Below are positions 50,894 to 60,213 of a DNA stretch of 64,000 bases, one piece after another. Every line of letters begins with the position of its first letter. Position 1 is the first letter of the stretch. The notes under the pieces were generated by a model. It saw only the letters and a list, made by a program, of their open reading frames with translations. It was not told where the DNA came from and ran no database searches. Source of the DNA: Bacteroidota bacterium (GTDB lineage: Bacteria > Bacteroidota > Bacteroidia > Bacteroidales > Lentimicrobiaceae); NCBI GenBank assembly GCA_023441805.1, contig JAEZNO010000002.1, positions 1-64,000 on the forward strand. Direction: 5' to 3'. The position numbers and the translations under genes are program-made.

Positions 50894-53800
50894 ATGAGAA
50901 AAAAAGACCATTTCATTAGCAAAGCACTCAAACTATTTATGTTTGTTGCTTCGTTCCTGATGATCAGTTCTGTAACCATGGCACAGGTTACAACTGCAGG
51001 TATGAACGGACGAATTGCATCAGCGGCCGGCGAAAGCCTTCCCGGAGCAACTGTAATTGCTGTACATACACCTTCCGGAACACAGTACGGAACAACAACT
51101 GACATGGAAGGATACTATCGTATTCCTAACATGAGAGTTGGGGGCCCTTATACAGTTACCGTAAGTTATGTCGGTTTTCAAACTGTATCCTCAAATGATA
51201 TTACATTAAATCTTGGTCAGACTTTCAACTTTAGCGTAGTGTTAACTGAAGAATCAGCCAGCATTCAAGGAGTTGAGGTTGTAAGTTCACGTAGTGACCT
51301 GTTTGATGGTAACCGTACCGGAGCAGCAACTAACCTGAATAATCAAACCATTTCTGTAATGCCTACCATTAATAGAAGTATTAATGACTTTACAAGACTT
51401 TCTCCTCAGGCAGGCGGCAATAACAGCTTTGCTTCAAGAGACGGTCGTTATAATAACATTACTATTGATGGTGCTAACTTCAATAATAACTTCGGACTAA
51501 ACACCAACTCAAACTTACCTGGTGGTGATGCTCAGCCAATAAGTCTTGATGCTATTGAAGAAATCAGTGTAAATGTTGCCCCATTCGACATTCGCCAGTC
51601 GAACTTCACAGGTGCAAATATTAACGCAATTACCCGTAGTGGAACTAACTCTTTCACAGGTTCTGCTTATATGCTTTTCAGGGATGAGACCTTCAATGGT
51701 AAATATATTGGAGAAGATCGTCGTGACACTCTTACTCGCAGCGACAATACAATAAATACTGTTGGTGTACGAGTTGGTGGTCCTATTCTTAAAGATAAAC
51801 TCTTCCTCTTCGCTAATTACGAATATGAAAAGAGAACTTTCCCCGGTGTTCAGTGGAGACCAAATGATTCAGCAAATGGAATTTACGAAGATGCTGATAA
51901 GTTTATATCACGCACTTCAGTAGAAGATTTACAGACTATGAGCAATTTCCTCAAGGAAACTTATGGTTATGACCCCGGGAAATACACCGGTTTCGAAAAT
52001 TTCTTAAGCAAGAATCATAAGATCCTCGGACGTCTCGACTGGAATATCAACAAGTCAAACAAATTCACCTTCCGCTACAATTATGTCACGTCAACTAACG
52101 ACCAGGAAACCAATTCAACAAGTGCTCCCGGCACTCGTTCAACATTTGGTCGTATCGGTGAAAGATCAATTGCATTTGAAAATGCAATGTATGGCTTCTT
52201 AAATACAGTAAATTCATTTGCTGCTGAATTGAATACCATTTTTGGCAACAAAGCAGCTAACAAATTCCTTGTTACTTATACAAAAATCAGAGATACCCGC
52301 GACAGCAACAGTGATCTGTTCCCGTTCGTTGACATCTATAAGGATGGTGATCCTTACATGAGTTTTGGTTATGAGTTATTTACATTTGAAAATGATGTAA
52401 AGAACAATGTACTTACTATTACCGATAACTTTAACTACTTCTTAGGGAAACACACCCTGACATTTGGTGCATCATACGATTATCTCTATTTCGGAAACAG
52501 TTACAAGAGATATGGAACCAGCTACTATCGCTATGCATCAATGGAAGATTTTATGAATGGCGCTCTTCCAACCACCTTTGGTCTTACTTATCCTTATGAA
52601 GGTGCAGGTGATGGATATGCTGAATTGAATTTTGGTTATGCAAGTGTTTATGCTCAGGACGAATACCAAATTAATCCTGACTTCAAATTAACCGCAGGAA
52701 TAAGACTTGAGATGCCAATGTACTATGATGATTTAATTCAGAATCCTTCAGTTTCTGACAGCCTAACCTTTATTGATCTTAATGGCAATGAAGAGAAACT
52801 TGATATCGGAGCATATCCGGATCCACAACTCTTAATTTCACCAAGAGTTGGTTTCAACTGGGATGTTAGAGGTGACCGCACTTTCCAACTTCGTGGAGGT
52901 ACAGGTATCTTTACAGGAAGATTACCATTCGTATGGTTTACAAACCAGCCGACAAACAGTGGAGTACTTCAAAATACTGTAGAAGTTTCAAAAGCATCCG
53001 AAATTGCTGCTAAGGAACTCTATTTTAATGATAACCCGTTATATCATGCTTCTAAATTTGGCAGCAAACCAGGAGACATAGCACCAGGTACCATTGCAAA
53101 GGTTGATGAGGATTTCAAAATGCCACAAGTATGGAGAACTAACATAGCATCGGATTTCAAACTCCCGTACTATGATCTCATCTTTACCATTGAGGCTCTT
53201 TATTCAAAAGACATCAATGCTGTTATTCAGCGCAATGCTAATCAGGTTATTACTGACACTACTTTCCTTGGCGTAGATAATCGTCCTCGTTTCATTGGTC
53301 AAAATCGTGTTAACCCCGGCATTAGCTCAGCTATGGTTCTTGACAATGATAAAGGTGGCCATGCTACAATGCTAACTTTCATGTTATCAAGACCTTTCAC
53401 CAGAGGTTTCTTTGGTCATATTGCTTATACATTCACAGCATCAAAAGACCTGACATCTAACCCGGGTTCCACTGCTTTCTCAGTATGGAGTAGCAACCCA
53501 ACTGTTAGACACCAGAACGACCCGGGTCTCAGTTTTTCACAGTTCGCTGTTCCTCACCGTGTAGTTGGAGCTCTTTCTTATCATAAAGAATACATCAACC
53601 ACTTGGGAACAACCGTATCATTATATTACGAAGGTGCACACCAGGGCAGAATTTCTTACATCTATTCAAACGACATGAATGGTGATGGTAATGCTGCTGA
53701 CCTTATGTACATTCCTGCAAATGATAATGAAATCATTTTTGTAGACATTAAGAATAAGGACGGTATTGTAACAGACGATGCACAATCACAGCGCGATGCT

Positions 53801-54199
53801 TTCTGGGCATTTGTTGATCAGGATAAATATTTAAGAGATAACAAAGGCTCATATGCTGAACGTGCAGGTGCTTTACTGCCTTGGAGAAATCGTTTTGATG
53901 TAAAAGTACTTCAGGACATTTTCGCTGACTTTGGTACAACTAAAAGATATACTCTTCAGATCAGCTTAGACTTACTAAATGTTGGTAACATGATCAATAG
54001 TGACTGGGGCAATGTTCAAAAACAGATCCTCGGAAATTATGACATGAGTCTTCTGAAATTTGCAGGTGTAAATGATGAAGGTAAACCTACTTACAATATG
54101 AACAAGGCCGGAAAATCATTCCCAACTTCTTCATTCACCGATGTTCTTTCAACTACAAGCACCTGGGGTGCTCAGGTTGGACTCAGACTGATCTTCTAA
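50894..54199 (+). CDS. TonB-dependent receptor, Oar-like, with carboxypeptidase-regulatory N-domain
   Basis: An outer-membrane receptor of 1102 residues. I choose ATG 50894 (MRKKDHFISKALKLFMFVAS, signal peptide ending VTMAQ) over 50858. Residues about 25-115 are a carboxypeptidase-regulatory-like domain (GRIASAAGESLPGATVIAVH, TTDMEGYYRIPNMRVGGPYT). The plug region has a receptor-like segment (NQTISVMPTINRSINDFTRL and NITIDGANFNNNFGLN), then a large barrel. The pattern INRSINDFTRLSPQ is that of Oar-like proteins, thought to take up or process peptides. No SusD partner is adjacent; the gene is flanked by a strong promoter and a terminator. Confidence 0.93.
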   Translation: MRKKDHFISKALKLFMFVASFLMISSVTMAQVTTAGMNGRIASAAGESLPGATVIAVHTPSGTQYGTTTDMEGYYRIPNMRVGGPYTVTVSYVGFQTVSSNDITLNLGQTFNFSVVLTEESASIQGVEVVSSRSDLFDGNRTGAATNLNNQTISVMPTINRSINDFTRLSPQAGGNNSFASRDGRYNNITIDGANFNNNFGLNTNSNLPGGDAQPISLDAIEEISVNVAPFDIRQSNFTGANINAITRSGTNSFTGSAYMLFRDETFNGKYIGEDRRDTLTRSDNTINTVGVRVGGPILKDKLFLFANYEYEKRTFPGVQWRPNDSANGIYEDADKFISRTSVEDLQTMSNFLKETYGYDPGKYTGFENFLSKNHKILGRLDWNINKSNKFTFRYNYVTSTNDQETNSTSAPGTRSTFGRIGERSIAFENAMYGFLNTVNSFAAELNTIFGNKAANKFLVTYTKIRDTRDSNSDLFPFVDIYKDGDPYMSFGYELFTFENDVKNNVLTITDNFNYFLGKHTLTFGASYDYLYFGNSYKRYGTSYYRYASMEDFMNGALPTTFGLTYPYEGAGDGYAELNFGYASVYAQDEYQINPDFKLTAGIRLEMPMYYDDLIQNPSVSDSLTFIDLNGNEEKLDIGAYPDPQLLISPRVGFNWDVRGDRTFQLRGGTGIFTGRLPFVWFTNQPTNSGVLQNTVEVSKASEIAAKELYFNDNPLYHASKFGSKPGDIAPGTIAKVDEDFKMPQVWRTNIASDFKLPYYDLIFTIEALYSKDINAVIQRNANQVITDTTFLGVDNRPRFIGQNRVNPGISSAMVLDNDKGGHATMLTFMLSRPFTRGFFGHIAYTFTASKDLTSNPGSTAFSVWSSNPTVRHQNDPGLSFSQFAVPHRVVGALSYHKEYINHLGTTVSLYYEGAHQGRISYIYSNDMNGDGNAADLMYIPANDNEIIFVDIKNKDGIVTDDAQSQRDAFWAFVDQDKYLRDNKGSYAERAGALLPWRNRFDVKVLQDIFADFGTTKRYTLQISLDLLNVGNMINSDWGNVQKQILGNYDMSLLKFAGVNDEGKPTYNMNKAGKSFPTSSFTDVLSTTSTWGAQVGLRLIF

Positions 54200-54238
54200 T
54201 AGATAGTCAAGATTCAATATTAATTCATTTTTATTCTA

Positions 54239-54274
54239 GAAACTGCCCACAACTAGGGCAGTTTCTTTTTTTTT
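54239..54274 (+). terminator. Terminator of the TonB receptor gene
   Basis: Perfect 10-bp stem GAAACTGCCC / GGGCAGTTTC with loop ACAACTA and nine Ts, 40 bp after the stop. Confidence 0.9.
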
Positions 54275-54632
54275 ATCAACTTTTATCGTTGCTGAACCTA
54301 AGCTAAAAAACCATGATTATTTTTTACCAAATTAATCTCACACATTGCTTGTAACTACATTGTAATAATTCGATATTTTTTGTAGGAAGAGTTACCATTA
54401 TCGAAAAACATCAGGTACTACCATCTCTTGGTCATCCCTATACTAAGTCTTACTCATCCCTTTCCTGCTACGATGATTGTGGAAATGAATATAGAAGTAA
54501 AATAACGCTTAGAAAAATATTGGTTAGCCTAATATAAATGAGCACAACTCTATAGTAACAATAACTAATGTTGTAAATTAAAATAGCATCAACTTTGTTT
54601 TATTTTAAATTTGAACATTATTAATACACTCA
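54275..54632. other. Gene-free region
   Basis: AT-rich, no supported gene. TAAATTTG at 54606-54613 is a possible -7 element for the LpxR-like gene but lacks a properly placed -33 element. Nothing else recognised. Confidence 0.5.
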
Positions 54633-55943
54633 ATGAAAAAAGCCTCTATAGTAATTATTTCTTTTTGGGCAGTAGTTTTTGCAACCTCTTGCCTGAATGA
54701 TGTACAGGAGGCAGCTAAAGAGAAGACTATTATCTCAGAAATAACCACAAGTTCAAAGAGCGAAGAGACGGGAACAAACAGATTGGAAAATGGTAAAATA
54801 GAGAGGGAAGATAGTGAAAGAACCGTGCTGAATTTCAAGAAATATTATAGAATTAAAGCCGGTACACAAAGGATAAATGATGCAAAAGCTAACCCGGTAG
54901 ATGAAAGAGATAATGAAATAAGCTACCATCATCTCAGCTATTTAAAGCAACAATCAGCTGAAATAGTAACATCATCGTACAACACTGCTGACATTCTCAG
55001 TGCCAATCAAGCGATTGTCAGGAATCCTTACTTTAATTCATACATCTCGCTTACTAAAATACTTAGTATTGCAGTTGACAATGATCTGTTTAACAACACT
55101 GACCGCTATTACACAAATGGGATAATAATAAAGTATCAGTCACCATCTTTTGCATTTTGGAAGATAAATTCAATATTACCGGTACCTGAAAAAAACACAA
55201 TTGAGTATAACAGTCTTGAGCTCCATCATTGTATGTTTACACCATTTACAACGAAAAGCCCTCCCCTGCTCAAGGACGACAGACCATACGCTTCGTCTTT
55301 ACTTATGCGGTTTATGAGGATGGCTGAGAATGCTGAAAAAGGGTCAATTCAGAAAGCATATATTGATATTGGGGTTATTGGGCAGGCAGCATTAGGGAGT
55401 TTGATGCAGAAAGGTGTTCATGCATCGCTACCAACTAATGATGCTCCATTAGGGTGGGAAACTCAAATTGCTAACGACCTGATACTAAACTATAATTATG
55501 AGTACATTAAAAAGATCTTCTCAATAGGTCACCTTCATGGATATTCTTGCTCGTCTATTTCAGCCGGCACTTTAGTTACGGACCTGTCGGCAGGATTAGG
55601 TTTCAAAATTGGGACAAACCGATACTTTGTTAAACCATTACCGGACAATTTTAACAATTACATTGCAGCACAAAAGAAAAATTGGGATATCACTTTACAT
55701 TCTAATTTCTACTACACACTTGTTGGATATAATGCAACATTAAACGGTGGATTATTGAACAAGCATAATGTTTATGTGTTAGAACCACACCAAATTAAAC
55801 GTCTCATTTTTAATGCTGAAGCAAAGATATTAATCTCATACAGGACTTATGGAATCAGTTTGGCACAATATTTTATCTCGAATGAATTTAAAGAAGGTAA
55901 AAATCACACTTGGGGCCAAATTGGTTTAAACTTTGAATTCTGA
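54633..55943 (+). CDS. LpxR-like lipid A 3'-O-deacylase with N-terminal extension
   Basis: A 436-residue protein. Its C-terminal 300 residues match LpxR, an outer-membrane beta-barrel enzyme that removes the 3'-acyloxyacyl group of lipid A: SIAVDNDLFNNTDRYYTNGI, LLKDDRPYASSLL, and GWETQIANDLILNYNYEYIK. The Asn-Asp pair and YTNG are active-site-like. It differs from normal LpxR in an N-terminal lipoprotein-like signal (FATSC, Cys20) and about 110 extra residues, rich in Glu, Lys, Ser and Thr, before the barrel. Activity is inferred. It is followed by a CapA-like gene after 11 bp. Confidence 0.85.
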   Translation: MKKASIVIISFWAVVFATSCLNDVQEAAKEKTIISEITTSSKSEETGTNRLENGKIEREDSERTVLNFKKYYRIKAGTQRINDAKANPVDERDNEISYHHLSYLKQQSAEIVTSSYNTADILSANQAIVRNPYFNSYISLTKILSIAVDNDLFNNTDRYYTNGIIIKYQSPSFAFWKINSILPVPEKNTIEYNSLELHHCMFTPFTTKSPPLLKDDRPYASSLLMRFMRMAENAEKGSIQKAYIDIGVIGQAALGSLMQKGVHASLPTNDAPLGWETQIANDLILNYNYEYIKKIFSIGHLHGYSCSSISAGTLVTDLSAGLGFKIGTNRYFVKPLPDNFNNYIAAQKKNWDITLHSNFYYTLVGYNATLNGGLLNKHNVYVLEPHQIKRLIFNAEAKILISYRTYGISLAQYFISNEFKEGKNHTWGQIGLNFEF

Positions 55944-55954
55944 ATCTTATTGTA

Positions 55955-57169
55955 ATGCTTATTGATCTTGCTAAAATAGCTTTGCTTGCCGGTACTGTTT
56001 TGATTGCACACGAAGTACATAACCAGCAAGTTAGCAACACACTGAATTCTACTGATGATAAACAGCTAACAATTCTGTTTGCCGGTGACATTATGCAGCA
56101 TGGACCTCAAATTAACGCTGCCTGGGATGATACATTGAACACCTATAATTACGATCCTTGTTTTCAATATGTTGCTCCAATTGTAGAGAAATATGATCTG
56201 GCAATTGCTAATCTTGAAGTAACTTTTGCAGGAGAACCTTTTACAGGGTATCCTCAATTCAGTTCACCTGATGAGTTAGCTACCGGGATTAAAAATGCAG
56301 GGTTTGATGTTCTGGTTACTGCAAATAACCATAGTTGCGACAGAGGTGATAATGGTATTATCAGGACTACCCGGATTTTGGACAGTTTGTCAATATTGCG
56401 TACAGGAACCTTCAGGGATAGTGCGGATTATAAAATGAGAAATCCCCTGATTATTGAAAAGAATGGAATAAAACTCGCTTTGCTTAATTACACCTATGGC
56501 ACCAATGGACTTACTTTCACTTATCCTGCCATGGTGAATCTGATTGATGAAGATAAAGTAATTGCCGATCTACAATACACAAAATCACTCAATCCTGATT
56601 TTATTATTGTATGTTTTCATTGGGGTAATGAATATGAGCTAAATCCAACTGACACTCAGCGTCATCTGGCTGAAATCAGCAGAGAAAACGGAGCAGATGC
56701 TGTTATCGGATCACATCCTCATGTTTTGCAACCCTTTCATTATACCCTTAATCCTGATTCAACTCAGCGGAATTTTCTCGTAGTTTATTCTTTAGGAAAT
56801 TTTGTATCAAATCAGCGGGACCGAAATAGGGATGGAGGAGCAATGGTTGGATTTACACTCCTAAAAACATGGAATAAAACCACAATTACTGATCCTAAAT
56901 ATCATCTTACATGGGTGCATACACCCATTGAGAAAAACAAGAAGAAATACTATATCATTCCGGTCAACATGCCTACTGGACAGGGTACCAATGAGTATAA
57001 CAATCATAATGGTGCTGCAAAGACAAACAACACTTTGCAGATGACTGATCAGGAAGTAATAAAGATGACTACCTTTATAAATGACTCAAGACAACATCTA
57101 AATAACAGTCCAACAGCCATACCGGAAGCTTCGTATGAGCCATGGATTATCGAGACTGAGTTTGAATAA
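55955..57169 (+). CDS. CapA-family metallophosphatase-fold protein
   Basis: A 404-residue protein of the CapA/PgsA family, related to poly-gamma-glutamate synthesis but widespread in envelope contexts. A hydrophobic N-terminus (LIDLAKIALLAGTVLIAHEV) acts as signal or anchor. The metallophosphatase-like motifs are ILFAGDIMQHGPQ, AIANLEVTFAGEP, VTANNHSCDRGDNGI, VCFHWGNEY and GSHPHVLQPFHYT. No other capsule or pgs gene is next to it. It lies 11 bp after the LpxR-like gene, so they are probably one transcript, suggesting a joint role in surface modification. Confidence 0.9.
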   Translation: MLIDLAKIALLAGTVLIAHEVHNQQVSNTLNSTDDKQLTILFAGDIMQHGPQINAAWDDTLNTYNYDPCFQYVAPIVEKYDLAIANLEVTFAGEPFTGYPQFSSPDELATGIKNAGFDVLVTANNHSCDRGDNGIIRTTRILDSLSILRTGTFRDSADYKMRNPLIIEKNGIKLALLNYTYGTNGLTFTYPAMVNLIDEDKVIADLQYTKSLNPDFIIVCFHWGNEYELNPTDTQRHLAEISRENGADAVIGSHPHVLQPFHYTLNPDSTQRNFLVVYSLGNFVSNQRDRNRDGGAMVGFTLLKTWNKTTITDPKYHLTWVHTPIEKNKKKYYIIPVNMPTGQGTNEYNNHNGAAKTNNTLQMTDQEVIKMTTFINDSRQHLNNSPTAIPEASYEPWIIETEFE

Positions 57170-57260
57170 CTTAAACTATAATGGCATGGAAAAGTGATGT
57201 TAAAGGGTTGAATAATCCTAAGGATATCCCCTGAAACTCCAATTCAATAAAACTAACAAT

Positions 57261-60074
57261 CTATTTTGTTTTAGCCTCAGCATCAGCCTTTATCTTATCA
57301 GCTTGCTGGCGTGCATTAGCCATAATTGCATCTGATTGCTTTTGGGCCTCGGCAATTACAGCAGAAGCTTTCTTATCTCCTTCACTTCTCACTTTATCGG
57401 CAGCTTTTTTGGCTGCAAGTTCACCTACCATACCTTTCTTCTTACCTTCAGCGATAATATTTTCTGCTTGCTTATCAGCTTCATCCCTTATTTTCTGTGC
57501 TGATTGATTAGCTGCCGAAATCAACTGATTTGATTTAGCCTGAGCTTCATCAATTAATTTCTGTGCTTTCAGGTTAGCTTCATCTATGTACTTTTCCGCT
57601 TCTTCTTTAGCTTTACCAACTACTTCCTGAGCTTTTTCCTGAATCGTCTCTTTAATACTTTCCTTGATTCCTGCTCCGGTTCCTTTCAGGCTGGTTGATA
57701 TCTTAGGATCGGAAACTGTACCTGTTATCATTACTGTAACCGGGACAGTCTCACCCAAGCTAAAGTTTGCACCTTTTGCATTAGCCTGACTGACTAATCC
57801 CTCTAAAGCACTGTTTGCTGCGCCCCCAAATGTGCTCCTTGGTATTGCCATTTCCATCGCATATTCAAGTGTCTGATCGAATGAATTCCAGCCCTGTATC
57901 TCAGCATTTATTTTTCCTAACTTGGTAGTGAATGGTTTAACAAAGACCTTTCCATCCTCAATTGTAAATGACAGATTTATCTTATCAACTGACCACCGTT
58001 TAAATTCCTCCAGTTTTAAGACATCAGCTATTCTATTAAAAGCTGTAACATTATTAATAACCAAGGCTGGCGAAGTGAGATTACCATTACCTGTTAAAGT
58101 AGCCGGCAATGGCATCATATCCTTTCCTAATTTCGTGTTGATCTTTAAATTAGAGCTGACTTTGCCTTGGGTTTGTTTTGCAATTGGAGCAAGTTTTTGT
58201 ACTGTATTAAAGTTCTCAAATGCTTCACGAACCTCAATATTATTAACATTTATGGCTAAATCAACTTCGGGCTGAACAGGATCTTGTGTTGAATATGAAC
58301 CATTTAATGTCATTTGGCCTTGCATTGTATTGAATTTCAGATCTTTCAGAGCAAGTATCTGATCTTTAACGGTGAGAATTCCTGTAGCATTAGTTAACTC
58401 CATCTTATCGTATATCACTTTATCGAAGGATGAGTTTAAGGTAAAGTCTATTCCTTTGGGTATTTCAATAATTGTAAGTTCCGACGAGGAAGTATCCACA
58501 GCGGTTGAATCTTCGCTCATAAAATCGTTGATATTGAAATACTTTGAATTCAGTGACATTGAGCCTTTGAGAACACCCTTATCAAAAGCATAGGCAAGAT
58601 AATTAGAGAGACTGCCGGAAGCAGAAATGTCATTTTGACCAATTAGCATATTCATCACCGGCATTGAAATATTGGAAGGTGATAACTCAAAGCGTGCATC
58701 AGAGATGTTGATATTTTGTTCAAGAGACTTGGTTTCATATATGAGGTTGTTGATTGAAACCTCACCATCAGCACTAAACTTATCAAATCGCTGGGCCTCT
58801 GCATCTGATTGGTTACCTTTAACTGCAAAATCAGCATTAATTACACCGGATAAATTGTCACCCTCTTCTAACGGGTATATTTTGGAAACATCTGCTAAAT
58901 CAATTTTTCCTTTAACCTGAGCATCAACATATGGATCACTAACAGGTGTGCGTGCATGCAATACAGCATCAACCGGGTTACCCATCATTTCAAGATGGAA
59001 TCTATTTACATCGATTATTGTAGCATCAGGATCTCCTGATTTATTATCAATTACGGCATCAACTGCAATATTTTCAACTGCACCAGGGAGATCAGGATAT
59101 TTAAACCGGGCATCAGCAATATTCAGGTTTAGTCCGAATGCGGGAATCTGCTTCTCATTGTAAATACCCTTTACGTAAGCCTTAAATCCTAAAGTACCGG
59201 CTGCATCTACCTTATTGAAATCCTTACTATATATTGCGGGGACAAGCGACAAGAAGTTTTTAAATTCATTCTTTACGGCATTGACATCAATATCCATATC
59301 ATACCCATCGTCAGGCATGGCAAAGTACCCTTTAACCAAAAACTCAAGGTCATTAAGCAACAGGCGGGCATCAGGAAATGTAAACTTGAATTTATCGAGA
59401 TCAGCAGTAATCTTTGAATCGAGCGAGGCCTTGGTTTTAGATAAGTATCTGACACCATCGTATGACACTAATAGATTGTCTATTACAGTTTTTGTGTCAA
59501 GATTTGTAATGGTTTCGCTCAAATCACCTTTGAGAGTATGATTGATTCCTTTAGCTACGATATAAACCGGTACAGAAGCATCATCATAAACCAGGAAAGA
59601 ATTCTTTAGATTTAATTTCTTAAGTGATACTTTAAATGAAGAAGATTCTTCAGTTGTTTCAGCTACTTGTGTAGTGTCTTTTTTTGCAATATCCCAATTA
59701 GCTTTTCCATCAGGAAGAACTTTAAGGAAAACCCTGGCATTGTTAATCTGCACTGATCGTACCTCATAGCTGTCACCTTTAATAACACTCATGAGATTAA
59801 GGCTTAGCATAAAATCCGGAATATTAACGAGAGTATCTCCATCAAATTGTTCCACACCTACTACACTAAGTGAATCAAGACTCACCGATATATTTGGGAA
59901 ATTCCTTATCAAAGAGACTCTTAAATCAGAAAATTCAACTTTTGCATTAAGGTTTTCATTAGCAGCATTTTTGACTGTCGTCATGATTTTCCCCTTAAAT
60001 GCAAATGGCAGAATTATTAATAAAGCCAGAAAGAGTACAACGATTATTCCGATTATCTTAAGAAATCTTTTCAT
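57261..60074 (-). CDS. AsmA-family protein with a coiled-coil C-terminal tail
   Basis: A 937-residue AsmA-like protein; the family bridges inner and outer membranes for lipid transport or outer-membrane biogenesis. A transmembrane segment (FLKIIGIIVVLFLALLIILP) starts it. The AsmA core runs to about 795 with VQINNARVFLKVLPDGKANW, the DUF-type LKDLKFNTMQGQMTLNGSY and the C-terminal ITGTVSDPKISTSLKG. Then about 140 residues are almost all Ala, Lys, Glu, Gln and Asp, with heptad-like spacing (EEAEKYIDEANLKAQKLIDE), like the b-subunit stalk of ATP synthase. Such tails recur in Bacteroidota AsmA proteins but their role is unknown. Confidence 0.9.
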   Translation of the reverse strand: MKRFLKIIGIIVVLFLALLIILPFAFKGKIMTTVKNAANENLNAKVEFSDLRVSLIRNFPNISVSLDSLSVVGVEQFDGDTLVNIPDFMLSLNLMSVIKGDSYEVRSVQINNARVFLKVLPDGKANWDIAKKDTTQVAETTEESSSFKVSLKKLNLKNSFLVYDDASVPVYIVAKGINHTLKGDLSETITNLDTKTVIDNLLVSYDGVRYLSKTKASLDSKITADLDKFKFTFPDARLLLNDLEFLVKGYFAMPDDGYDMDIDVNAVKNEFKNFLSLVPAIYSKDFNKVDAAGTLGFKAYVKGIYNEKQIPAFGLNLNIADARFKYPDLPGAVENIAVDAVIDNKSGDPDATIIDVNRFHLEMMGNPVDAVLHARTPVSDPYVDAQVKGKIDLADVSKIYPLEEGDNLSGVINADFAVKGNQSDAEAQRFDKFSADGEVSINNLIYETKSLEQNINISDARFELSPSNISMPVMNMLIGQNDISASGSLSNYLAYAFDKGVLKGSMSLNSKYFNINDFMSEDSTAVDTSSSELTIIEIPKGIDFTLNSSFDKVIYDKMELTNATGILTVKDQILALKDLKFNTMQGQMTLNGSYSTQDPVQPEVDLAINVNNIEVREAFENFNTVQKLAPIAKQTQGKVSSNLKINTKLGKDMMPLPATLTGNGNLTSPALVINNVTAFNRIADVLKLEEFKRWSVDKINLSFTIEDGKVFVKPFTTKLGKINAEIQGWNSFDQTLEYAMEMAIPRSTFGGAANSALEGLVSQANAKGANFSLGETVPVTVMITGTVSDPKISTSLKGTGAGIKESIKETIQEKAQEVVGKAKEEAEKYIDEANLKAQKLIDEAQAKSNQLISAANQSAQKIRDEADKQAENIIAEGKKKGMVGELAAKKAADKVRSEGDKKASAVIAEAQKQSDAIMANARQQADKIKADAEAKTK

Positions 60075-60161
60075 AAGGTATAATGTTAGAAAATTGAACG
60101 CTAATTTAAGAAATTAACCTCATTTGATAACGTATAAACCGAGCTTGTAGTTTCCACAAAT

Positions 60162-60190
60162 AAAAAAAGGCTGCCTTAGCAGGCAGCCTT
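60162..60190 (-). terminator. Terminator of the DUF349 gene
   Basis: Perfect 10-bp stem AAGGCTGCCT / AGGCAGCCTT with loop TAGC; on the reverse strand it is followed by a run of seven Ts. It lies 24 bp after the stop at 60214. Confidence 0.9.
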
Positions 60191-60213
60191 CTAACACAAA
60201 ACTATTATGCAAA

